Notes under the pieces: generated by a model
What the model saw: only the letters and a program-made list of their open reading frames with translations
Databases searched by the model: none
What the model was told of the DNA's origin: nothing
Position numbers and translations under genes: made by a program
Shown here: piece after piece, positions 22,204 to 30,768 of the stretch
Position numbering within the stretch: position 1 is the first letter of the stretch
How the letters are laid out: every line of letters begins with the position of its first letter
Source: Hypholoma sublateritium FD-334 SS-4
Lineage: Eukaryota; Basidiomycota; Agaricomycetes; Agaricales; Strophariaceae
NCBI GenBank assembly: GCA_000827495.1
Contig: KN817735.1
Coordinates: forward strand, 1 to 30,768
DNA: 30,768 bases
Direction: 5' to 3'

Positions 22204-24767
22204 CTTCACGACCAGCATTCAGCGGTCCTCGACGAAAACTAGTCCTCGCTTTCGATGTGGGGACGACGTATAGCGGCATATCATACAGGTATGCTGTGTC
22301 TGTTTGTGAGGAGGCTTACCCGAATTTGACTGCACATCGATTACTCCTAGCGTCCTCGACCCAGGGCAGGTCCCAGAAATCAAAGGCGTAACGAGGTGGG
22401 CGCTCATCCGTTATGGCGCTTAAACGGGACTCACCGATCGTTGATGCAGGTTCCCCGCGCACGAGCACATCACTGGCGCGTCCAAGATCCCAACGATCAT
22501 ATACTATGATCGCAGTGGCAACGTGCAGGCCGTGGGTGCGGAGGCAATGCGCGAGGGCATCTACGAGCAGGCTGAGGATGGTCAGTGGGTGAAGGCCGAA
22601 TGGTGCGTTGCTAGCTGACCTACCAACCGCCGCGTGGCCAGGATCTCTGACACGGATGCGTTGTTCAGGTTCAAGCTTCACTTGCGGTCCCGCGTTGGCC
22701 CGGGTGCAGGTGTAGAAGTTTCCAGCAACATCCACCCTCTGCCGCTGAACAAGACCGTCGTCGAGGTGTTCGCGGACTTTCTCGCGTACCTGTTCGATTG
22801 TGCAGCGAGCTACATCACGGACACCCACCCCAATGGCGTCGATCTGTGGGCATCCGTCAAGGGTGATATCGACTTTGTGCTTTCGCATCCCAACGGATGG
22901 GAGGGAACTCAACAGAGCCAAATGCGTAAGGCCGCTATACTGTCGGGGCTCATCCCGGATACTACTGCGGGGAATGCGCGGCTGTCGTTCGTGACGGAGG
23001 GCGAGGCGAGCTTGCACTTTGCGATCCAGAATGGGCTGCCCGCGGGCGCGATGAAGGTGTGCATATCTTCCTTTCTTTTTGGGCAGAATTGATGGGATAT
23101 CCAGAACGGGGATGGCGTTGTCATTGTCGATGCTGGAGGAGGCACAATCGATGTCAGCTCGTACCGCCGGAATACAACGGCGGCTAAAGAGTCTTTCGAG
23201 GAGATTGCTGCTCCTCAATGTGCGTCACATTATACATAGCGATGTTCCTGTTCATAATCTGACTAGGGTGATATAGGCCATTTTCACGGCTCAGTGTTCG
23301 TAAACATCAATGCCCATCGATTCCTTGAGAGTGGGTATTTCCATGTCACGTACGCTCAAGCTGCCACTGATTGCGCGAACTAGATTACCTTGCCGAGTCG
23401 CCATTCATTGACGACATCGATCATATCATTCGTTGTTTTGACAAGACAACGAAACTTCGTTTCCGAAATGCAGAGGAAGCGCAATACGTGAAATTTGGCT
23501 CTACACGCGACAATGATGTCAATTACAACATTCGATTTGGCCAGCTGAAACTCCTAGGGTAAATTAGCTTTTGCACCAGAAAAATTCGCCCTAATCAACG
23601 TCTAATCTCCACAGGTCGGATGTAGCGCTATTTTTCGAACCGTCAATCGAATGTATCGTCAAAGCTGTGCTGGAACAACGGCGAACGGCCCATAAACCCA
23701 TATCGGTGAGTGCTTTTGTTTCGCTTGATATCGGAACTCTAATCGACGTGGATACAGCATGTTGTACTCGTGGGAGGGTTCGCGGCGAGCGACTACATGT
23801 TCAACAAGGTTCACTCTGCCCTGGTGACATCAGGTCTGAATATCTTGCGACCTGAGAATCATGTGTACGTGCCCACGCCTTCTCGCCATTTGTACATTTA
23901 TTCCCCAGACCAGGCGTAACTGACATACATATTTTCGCCCCATATTACTATTAGGAATAAGGCTGTCTCGGATGGTGCGATATCATTTTATCTTGATCAC
24001 TTCGTGCGCACGCGCGTCTCCAAAATCACGTACGGCAACTTCTGTCATATCCCCTACAACCCAAATGCACCGGACCACCGCGAGCGCCTCTCGAAGACGT
24101 TCATCTCTGTATCGGGTCACAAGCGTATTAGCGACTCTTTTGATGTGATCTTGCCAAAGGTGTGCAATTTTTGTTCTTGATGCTACGTTCAAGAAGGGAG
24201 TTGACGGCCCATTTGTGATTTCAGAACACGCAGATCTCAGAAGCGAAGGAGTTCCGTAAGTCGTACTTCCGCGAGTCGGACTCACGCGCGGACTTCAAGA
24301 GCGCGTCGTTCTCGGTGTGGTGCTACCGTGGGCTCGTTGGGGAACCTAAGTGGAAGGACGTTGACACTAGTAAGTGCTCTTTTTGTATCAATTTACAAAA
24401 CTAACTGTTTTTTGCCTGTCCTGTTCAGAGAACTACACGAAACTTTGTACAATCGACATTGATCTCTCGCGGGTGCCGCTCACGCCACGGACCAAAATCA
24501 ACGGCGGGGGCTCGTTCTACAGACTTGACTACGACATTGTGCTTCTATTTGGGTTGACAGAGTTGAAGGCACACATTGCGTGGAAGGAGAATGTAAGGTC
24601 TCTGCTACCTCGTGCCTTTGTTTAACACTGATATTTTCTTTCTCATAGAACTCTGAGAAAAGGTACGTTGTCGCTCCTCTGAACATGCCCAGCGCTGATA
24701 TCTTCCCCGCAGGAGCGCGACGAAGATTGTCTACGACCCTGATATCACCAATGATACCCCGGCTTGA
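22200..24767 (+). CDS. HSPA12-like Hsp70 family ATPase, full-length copy
   Basis: Fourteen exons (22200-22288, 22351-22395, 22450-22602, 22642-23056, 23105-23219, 23277-23330, 23384-23558, 23615-23705, 23758-23864, 23955-24159, 24225-24369, 24429-24592, 24649-24662, 24713-24767) stay in frame and give 608 aa. Signatures: DVGTTYSG from residue 19, the DFVLSHPNGW region, VIVDAGGGTIDVSSY near 240-254 and VLVGGFAASDY near 382-392. It belongs to the atypical Hsp70/HSPA12 group that is expanded in mushroom-forming fungi; it has the ATPase fold but no canonical peptide-binding domain or EEVD tail, so client chaperone activity cannot be assumed. A 14-nt micro-exon (24649-24662) is required for the frame. 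It is a paralogue of the short gene at 2972-4901, which lacks its last ~127 residues and two of its introns. Confidence 0.88.
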
Positions 24768-24948
24768 GCTTTGAAGAATGAACTCTTCCTTTGGAAGTTT
24801 CGCACATTGTATAATAGATTTATCTCTTCTTGTTTTTTTCCCCTCGCAATGTATCTCACCCAGAAATATCCTTTTACAAGGTCATTTATAGATGTGTTAG
24901 TGAATGTAGCACTTTGCAAGTCAGACGTTCATGTCAATGTCGAAAAGA

Positions 24949-25340
24949 CCAATTACTGTAGCGGACTGTATGGTGGCAACGGCCCGAGGGTGCGTTACGC
25001 AAGTGGTGGGCCAGTGTTAGCAATGGGCCAAAAATTATGCGTTACTTTGCCCCCTTAGGCAATGGATGCGTCCATTTTCTATGCAAAATTTGCCAATTTC
25101 TGCGTAAAGTGCATCAAATAATATTATTCCATTTGCCATTGACACATTTACTCAACATTTACTGAAGAAAAAAAAGGGAAAAAAGCCAATAAAAAGGTCA
25201 AATTCATTTGTTCTATTTTTGGATTATATTTTGTTGGCAAATACGCCCTGCGTTATGCGTTACGATCCTTGGAATAGGCAATATTTTGGAGGGTGCGTTA
25301 TGCGTTACGTTGCCACCATACAGCCCGCTACAGTAATTGG
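24949..25340. mobile_element. MITE-like non-autonomous DNA transposon
   Basis: About 392 bp flanked by near-perfect terminal inverted repeats of 32 bp: left 24949-24980 and right 25309-25340, one mismatch. The outer part reads CCAATTACTGTAGCGG on the left. The interior is AT-rich and non-coding. The motif TGCGTTA occurs six times just inside the ends (near 24990, 25038, twice near 25250, twice near 25294), the kind of subterminal repeat that transposases bind. Because the ends carry the palindrome AATT and a flanking TA, the target-site duplication cannot be fixed; TA would suggest a Tc1/mariner-type helper. It lies about 180 bp after the Hsp70-like stop. Confidence 0.82.
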
Positions 25341-25739
25341 CAACTAAGACATCCAGTAGACCGATGACCGGTCTCTAGATGAGCAATGCTCGATATAGAG
25401 ACCGGACTTTCTGAGTTAAAATCCCTGTAGCGCGCATTTCCCACACTTTTCCAAAACTTCGGCCCCGCTGGATAAGACCGAAGACTGAAGACTGAAGACT
25501 CGGCACGATCTGATGGCCGGAGTCCTCTGTACCAAACATACCACACGTTGGCAGCTCATGCGCCAAATCCCTTTCGAGCCCTGCCTTTACTTTGTACCGT
25601 ACTCTCCATGTCCCGCTGCCCGCCTTGGCAGCGGGACTTGCTCGATCGCCTTCACTAATAAAATTGATTTTCCTCTCCGAATGTCCCTTGTACTTGTACT
25701 CCGCGGAACGGTTCATATTCCGCGCTGAACTGTCGTGCC
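25341..25739. other. Upstream region of the alpha-kinase-like gene with a hairpin and a heptamer repeat
   Basis: Holds three tandem GAAGACT units (25480-25500) and a perfect 10-bp inverted repeat with a 6-nt loop at 25611-25636 (TCCCGCTGCC and its complement). No gene is visible; the promoter of the downstream gene must lie here. Confidence 0.5.
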
Positions 25740-28589
25740 ATGGCCCCATCTCAGAGCATTTTCCCTGAACCCAACTTGAATCCCAGGCCACTGACTGCAG
25801 CATCTCTCTGTTCTTGCTCCGGGAAATTGGGGCCCCTTACCTGCTGTGGTGCTAACACGTCCTTTTTACCAAACTATGGGAGATGGTTTCAATTTGTGAG
25901 CACACCGTTTCTCTGGTTCANTAAATANGTACTGAAATTGCTTTAAATCGCGCAGTGTTTTTCCTGCAAAAAATCGTTGTGGTACAANGAACATACGGAT
26001 CTAGCTCTGGTGCCTGTTGAAGTCCAGCAAATGCACCACTATCGTAACGACGCTTCCCAGGAGACCAGGATCTTGTGCCAGGAAGCCAACTGTGCAACNT
26101 TGACTGGAAAAGGAGCACGACGGGCAAGCAAACAATGTGAGTATGTCCCCCCTCGCTGCAAGCCCTGTTGCATAAGACTTGGGGGATGCAAGGAGCATGC
26201 CTTACCNAAGGTAAGTACTCTCTGATTTTTCACAATATTGTTCGCCATTTAATTCTATTTGCTTACTATATAATAGGATACTCAGGCCATTGAAGCGCCT
26301 GTTGTAACAGTTCCAAGTCAGATCCCCTCGGCTTCCACTATTCCTGGCCCAACTCCACCAGCAACTCAATGTCCAACTTTGCCAGCAACCCAACCTGTCG
26401 CTACAACCCAGCCACGCGCAACATTTGCCCGAAACCTCACAAGTGGTTATGCTGATGGATGGAAGGCTGCTCAANGGCANAAAGAGGAACGCNGTGTTCA
26501 ACTGCAGCGTGCCCAGGAAGCTATAGAAAATGCTCAGAACACGCTATCTGTTGTCATATGGAAAGATGTTCGTCTTACATTCTAGAATACCACATTCAAA
26601 CTAATGTTTTGTTTAGAAAGGACTCCCGCCTAAGCTTTTTAACATCATTACAAAACAGCCAGGGCTTCTTGTTCCCATCCACGTCAAGGAGATCACGGAT
26701 ATCTTCCACCACACTGCTCTCATTTGTGTTTTCCGCAGCGATGGTCCACATGGTCCCGGATGGTCCAGTCAATCGCTCGCCGTTCCAATTCCTGCCTCCC
26801 GTGAAACCCGCATTCTAATCNGTGATGANAGCTTTTACGAGGCTGACTGCCCCAACATACAATCTGAAATTGACCAACATCTTTCTGTTAGCCAAGGTCC
26901 AGTACGGGGAAATGGTACTCGAAACCCATACCGCCACATCAATGTGTTTGCTTCGCCCCAGGATCTTGNACGAAAACAGCCAGCAAAGTCAACGACCAAC
27001 TCTGTTGTACCCCACGAGGCTCAGCTTACAGCCACCTCTCTCTCTCAGCAGGCTCGTGCGCCAGTTGATGATACCGGCATGTTTCCCTTGCGCTACACTG
27101 CTGACATGATCCCACGACTTGAGAGGATTTATCGTGGGACCCAAGGCTTGAAAAAAGAAGAAACTGCTGCAAAGGTCACTGAGCTCTTTATACGGCACTT
27201 CCCTGGCTCTGTTTTCAAGAAATNGACCTTCTATCACCATCAGAGTCTTTATCTTCGTGCCCGAGAGGCTGAGCAGGATTTNGGTCTCATAAAAACTTTT
27301 GTTTCTTATGGAACAGTTGGATCGAAGGGAACATGGAAGAGATTCCGGAATGAGGTCAATCGTAAGCCATTTCCTAAGTATTCATGTTTCAAATCTACTT
27401 GCAGGATCTAATTTTCTCTCTTTAATCAGGTCTGTGCCCGCCGAAACGCAAACCTCTGGCTATGGACAAATCTATCCGAAACGATGTGATTGAATTATCC
27501 TCAGATGATAGCGCTGATGAATCCGATNGTTCAGCAGGAAACATCAAGCCAGCCATGGAATTACGTGGGCCCAAAGAAACCTCCCCATCTCATTTGTCCT
27601 ACTCAATTGAGGATGAACCCTTCAGTATTCGCCCGATTGTCATTGAGGAACTTCATATGGTACAAGGTCAAATTATCAAGGTNCCTGATCACCGTCCAGC
27701 TAGGGACATGCTTTTCAACGAAGTCCCTACTATGAAGGGTAATACGAAGCATATTTTCATGGTATGTTATTTCAATTGACTATCACCAGTAATACTAGAG
27801 ACACATACTTTCTAATAGATGCAAGGTCCAAGCCCAACCNATGATATTGAGCGCATCTANGCCACAAAGTCTTTTGACCTCCAAGATCCTCCCTTTTATT
27901 TGCTTGCGTCAAGCCCTGCGATGGCAATATTGCTTGAGGCAAAACGCCTGACCAAATGTCATCTAACGAGTCATGCGTTCCATTCACGTATGGCCGATGC
28001 AGGCTATTCATATCACTGTAAGCATTTTTATATGAAACTTATCAACCACTAATTGTTTCGCACATTTTATTATAGCCTTTGAAGTCGTTCCTACTTCCTT
28101 GGTAGTATTTGAGGGGACTGAGGCCGCTAGTCGCCTGGTACAGCCCTGGATATCCGGTCANCCCTTCAAGTCCAGCACGGAGACCGACCCTCCTTCCCTA
28201 AACGACGTCCTCAAGGCGTTCAGTCATTTCTCCTTTGAATTCAGCAAAAGAACATCGGTGATTATGGATTTTGAAGGTAGAGTCACTTTGTTGAGCTTGG
28301 TGCTTAAATACTTACTGTGTGTCTTAAGGGTTTATCCAGCAGAACGATCGATCCTTGGTTATTTATGACTGCACNGTGCACACCGTTGACTGGTGCGTTA
28401 AAGTCCAGGTCTTGTGCTTCTTTCCGAAAATACTAATACTGATACTCCATTCTTAGGAGTGACGATGCTCAATACTACCTCAAAAATTATGCTGCTAATG
28501 GCATAGACACATTTGTTGCTGGCCATGTCTGTGGCTTTGCATGTCATGCCCTTAGCCTCCGTCCTCTTCAAGCAGCTCTTGCAGAGTAA
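25740..28589 (+). CDS. Alpha-type (MHCK/EF2K-like) protein kinase domain protein, fungal
   Basis: Nine exons (25740-25895, 25956-26210, 26277-26567, 26617-27361, 27430-27761, 27819-28017, 28076-28276, 28329-28392, 28457-28589) give 791 aa. The N-terminal ~140 residues are cysteine-rich (CSCSGK, TCCG, CFSCKK, CKPCCIRLGGC) and may bind zinc. A Pro/Thr/Gln linker and a long middle region with an acidic ELSSDDSADESD patch follow. The C-terminal ~200 residues fit the alpha-kinase fold: LVQPWISG at 680-687, AFSHFSFEFS, IMDFEG near 722-727 in place of the usual DLQG-type loop, YDCxVHT in place of TDPQIHT, and HVCGFACHAL at 771-780 for the zinc-binding HxCxxxC end. Alpha-kinases phosphorylate Ser/Thr within helical substrates; catalytic ability here is unproven because the canonical motifs are diverged. 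About eighteen n bases lie in the gene, suggesting a multicopy family. Confidence 0.72.
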
Positions 28590-28774
28590 AAAATGTGCGC
28601 TATGCGCATTNCCCAAAAGATCTAACGATCAGTTCTCCCTCCCAATTTTAGAACATTGAAACCCCTTCTCATTAAATATCTAACAAATGTAGCTACGCGT
28701 TGGTTCATTCAAAAAAATATCTTTATTTTTCTCGAACACTTCCCCTCAGCTGCCACAGGACAGGAGCGAAGCTA

Positions 28775-29090
28775 CCACACGACACTACCAGGCAAGATCT
28801 TGTCGAACGCCTGCNGGATGACGAGCCCGTCCTTCACATTCTCGAAGAGGTTGAACACCGCGGGGTCGACCTCGGGTGAGTTGAGCCACAGCGTGAACGC
28901 ATGCGCCTCGCGCTCGCCCTCCGCGTCGAAGTCCTCGACCTGCCCGTACGTGAACGCACGCGCCTCGCCCTCGCCCTCCACGTCGAAGCCCTCGACCTGC
29001 CCGTAGTCCTTTGGCTCCTGCTCGTCGAGCGGCTCGAGTCCTGGGTGCGTATTGAACAGGTTGGCAGCGGTGGCAACCTTGAATTTGCGC
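28775..29090 (-). pseudogene. SAC6: Fimbrin fragment (actin-bundling protein, start of a CH domain)
   Basis: The minus strand encodes FKVATAANLFNTHPGLEPL, then after a duplicated segment AFTLWLNSPEVDPAVFNLFE, KDGLVI, and AFDKILPGSVVW before a stop. This is the inter-domain strand and first part of a calponin-homology domain of fungal fimbrin, about 90 residues of a protein normally over 600. There is no start, no actin-binding remainder and no neighbouring fimbrin exon. It is fused at about 29090 directly to a CDC16 fragment in a different frame. A 57-bp unit is tandemly duplicated inside (28892-29005). Confidence 0.8.
28892..29005 (-). repeat. 57-bp tandem duplication in the fimbrin fragment
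   Basis: Two adjacent units, 28949-29005 and 28892-28948, encode YGQVEGFDVEGEGEARAFT and YGQVEDFDAEGEREAHAFT. Normal fimbrin has one such acidic segment. Differences between the units show the duplication is not brand new. Confidence 0.8.
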
Positions 29091-29640
29091 GACCTGCCAC
29101 AGCGCCGCAAGATAGCGGCACGCCACGCTCATGTCGACCAGGCGCGAGACGCGGTCCTGCATCTCCTCCGGCAGCTCGATTATGCCGCCCGGGCCCATGG
29201 GCAGGCGCGGCATGGACAGCATGAGCTGCGACGCGTCGTGGTCGCCCGCCTTCCCCTTCGACGTCGAGGGGAAGCAGTTCGTCTGCGCGGGCGGCACCAG
29301 CGGCTTCTTCGAGGAGGTCGCGAACGGGCGTGTGAGCAGGCGCTCGGCGCGCGAGTACTGGTGCGTCATGAAGTATGTCTGCGCGAGCCAGAAGGCGTCG
29401 TTTGCGTCGTCTGCGGGGAGGGGCGGTCAGCGGGGGCGTGTGGGCGGGGCGGCGACGTACTCGTCCAGCTGAGCGACGTACTCGTCCAGCTGAGGAAGCC
29501 AGAAGGCGTCGTTTGCGTCGTCTGCGGGGAGGGGCGGTCAGCGGGGGCGTGTGGGCGGGGCGGCGACGTACCAGAACGCGGCGGTGTCGTAGAGGTGCTG
29601 CATGAGCGCATACCATGCCCCACTCGTACTCGTCCTCCTC
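29091..29640 (-). pseudogene. CDC16: CDC16/APC6 (anaphase-promoting complex TPR subunit) fragment
   Basis: The minus strand carries two exon pieces. The first, near 29630-29580, reads WYALMQHLYDTAAFW and ends at a GTACGT donor. After intron-like sequence the second gives DANDAFWLAQTYFMTHQYSR, RAERLLTRPF, and near the end LVDMSVACRYLAA. This is the N-terminal TPR region of the APC/C subunit Cdc16/Cut9. The intron is present, so the source was genomic DNA, not cDNA. The piece is cut off after CRYLAALWQ and joined to fimbrin sequence. The exon-intron boundary is duplicated in tandem (29387-29571). Confidence 0.78.
29387..29571. repeat. 74-bp perfect direct repeat spanning an intron-exon boundary
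   Basis: 29387-29460 and 29498-29571 are identical over 74 bp, period 111. On the minus strand each copy contains the intron 3' end (CCCCTCCCCGCAG) and the start of the CDC16 exon. A second, smaller duplication of about 21 bp, GCGACGTACTCGTCCAGCTG, lies in the spacer. The sequence is very GC-rich. Confidence 0.9.
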
Positions 29641-29966
29641 ATCGTCCGCGCGTCGTCGTCCGCGTCGTCGTCGTGGCAGCTCGTGCTCGTCCGCGGCTGC
29701 GTGTTTTCGTTCTGTTTCCCTATGCGTGTCGGCTCAATAACATCAAATAGATATTCGGTCAAGGGCGCGTCAACCAGGAGCTAGGCCGCGAAGGAATCCT
29801 CCCCTTTAGCAAATTCTGGGGATCGAATCGCCCATTCAATGCGCCTCTTGCTGGTCTTGCACTGCGTACGTCGTTCACCTTGTTCCGAAATAAATAGCCC
29901 TGTTAATCCGTTAATCGCTGATCAGCGACCCAGCGCTAATTGGCCCGGAATAGACCGATGACGCAC
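29641..29966. other. Junction region between captured fragments
   Basis: No gene. The part next to 29641 has a GTCGTC-rich run (29641-29690). The part next to 29966 continues from the exon donor of the permease fragment (GTGCGT on the minus strand), so it probably includes some of that intron. Confidence 0.4.
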
Positions 29967-30215
29967 ATTGTAGAGACTGAGGCAGAACGACGACGCGCTG
30001 GCTGTCGTGCCCTCGAACGTGTTTGTGAAGTTGTGGGGTTTGTCAACTTTCATGTGGCCGCCGAGCGCGACAAACCCGGTGATGACGATGAACACGAGCA
30101 CGAGGATCTTGAAAACGCCGAGGAAGTTCTGGAGGCGTAAGCCCCATTTCAACGCGAGGCCGTGGAGGAGAAGGGCGAAGGTGACGCAGGCGAATCCCAC
30201 AAGACGGAGTGTCCC
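29967..30215 (-). pseudogene. Amino-acid permease (APC superfamily) fragment
   Basis: About 81 residues: LRLVGFACVTFALLLHG, LKWGLRLQN, a second hydrophobic helix ILVLVFIVITGFVALGGH, and ASASSFCLSLYN, followed at once by a GTGCGT splice donor. This matches the middle of fungal amino-acid transporters of the MUP1/LAT type, covering two transmembrane helices of about twelve. No other permease exon follows. The exon sits on the same strand as the CDC16 and fimbrin pieces. Confidence 0.75.
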
Positions 30216-30589
30216 GTCCGCGGCTGCGTGACGCATCAGGCCCGGGCCAGACCCTCCAGCAGCAAACGACACGGGCTCCGACGTGCGTGCGTCGCAAGAC
30301 TGCAGCATGCCCGCCATCGAGTGGGGTGCGTGCGTGGAGACCGGTTCCGGGCGTATGTGGGCGACCAGTATCGGGTATCCACCGTCGAGTGGGGCGCGTG
30401 CATGGATTCCGAGAGGTACGACGCATGTCCGGGCATGCGTTGTTGCAGCATCTTGCTCAAACGTTGCTGCTGGGTGGGTTGAATGGGAAGGGATGTGACT
30501 AGTAATCAACTGGCTTCTATTTGTAGCATCATGGCAACACCTTCTCACACAGTGCGTGATATCAAAGTTTAACGGCTTCACGTACATAA
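30216..30589. other. Region with diverged direct repeats upstream of the last gene
   Basis: Two related segments about 68 bp apart (near 30311-30340 and 30379-30408) share a block with the core TCGAGTGGGG followed by GCGTGC with scattered changes. A minus-strand frame is open through here into the permease fragment, but its sequence upstream of residue 127 does not resemble a transporter. Confidence 0.4.
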
Positions 30590-30768
30590 ATGCTCATCGA
30601 TTCATCCCTCAGCGCCCAATTCCGCCCTGTGCCCCCCTCACTTTCACAAACACAATTCCCAACGTGCCTCCACGTCTCGCGGGACCCGCTGCGCCTGCCG
30701 TTACCTCCAGGAACTACAACAGGACGCGACCTTCGCGTCGAGTGGATCAGGTACGTTTAATCTCGCTT
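30590..30768 (+). CDS. First exon of a gene leaving the window (partial, unknown)
   Basis: An ATG at 30590 opens a frame of 53 codons plus two bases to a good donor (AG|GTACGT) at 30751. The encoded start is Ser/Pro/Thr-rich and ends GRDLRVEWIR. The rest lies outside the window, so neither the gene nor its start can be confirmed. I do not recognise a family. Confidence 0.35.

Noticed and set aside
28596..28608. Small TGCGC-TAT-GCGCA hairpin after the alpha-kinase-like stop as a Helitron 3' end
   Set aside because: Only 5 bp of stem, no CTRR at the right distance, and it abuts a coding gene.
28834..29616. Arg/His-rich frames over 200 codons in the mosaic, both strands
   Set aside because: Composition artefacts of very GC-rich DNA; the supported readings are the CDC16 and fimbrin frames.
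29800..29860. tRNA-like GATCGAATC near 29820
   Set aside because: No matching acceptor or anticodon arms could be folded around it.

Overview
This is a piece of a filamentous basidiomycete genome, most likely an Agaricomycete. The evidence is gene architecture. Genes are packed 0.2-1.4 kb apart and are interrupted by many very short GT-AG introns, mostly 45-80 bp. Several families are ones I know from mushroom-forming fungi: DUF6532 proteins, expanded HSPA12-like Hsp70s, Basidiomycota-specific coiled-coil proteins and fungal alpha-kinase-like proteins. I see no rRNA, recognisable tRNA or CRISPR, and no prokaryotic signal. All gene models below were spliced by hand; each reported CDS keeps frame across every intron.

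Layout. 0-2.3 kb: a ten-exon DUF6532 gene (+). 3-4.9 kb: a C-terminally short HSPA12-like Hsp70 (-). 5.2-6.1 kb: a decayed unknown gene (-). 6.2-8.2 kb: the conserved chaperonin subunit CCT8 (-). 9-11 kb: a tandem cluster of very small cysteine-rich proteins, two intact copies around a broken one (+). 12-12.8 kb: a secreted His/Gln-rich protein with dibasic sites (+). 13-13.8 kb: a small O-methyltransferase (-). 14.5-15.4 kb: an AT-rich segment bounded by inverted repeats. 16.1-21.2 kb: two paralogous coiled-coil genes (-). 22.2-24.8 kb: a full-length HSPA12-like Hsp70 paralogue (+). 24.9-25.3 kb: a MITE-like element with about 32-bp terminal inverted repeats. 25.7-28.6 kb: a nine-exon alpha-kinase-like gene (+). 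28.8-30.2 kb: a GC-rich mosaic of three unrelated host-gene fragments (fimbrin, CDC16/APC6, an amino-acid permease), all on the minus strand and carrying intron sequence. 30.6 kb to the end: the first exon of a gene that leaves the window.

There is one clear housekeeping gene (CCT8); the rest is mainly lineage-specific duplicated families and mobile or rearranged DNA. I see no metabolic pathway or operon logic. The shared theme is duplication followed by decay: an Hsp70 pair with one short copy, a coiled-coil pair, a Cys-rich trio with one remnant, and a chimeric exon mosaic. Isolated 'n' bases lie almost only in the DUF6532 gene, the 14.9-15.2 kb segment, the alpha-kinase gene and the start of the mosaic, which suggests these are multicopy or polymorphic sequence.
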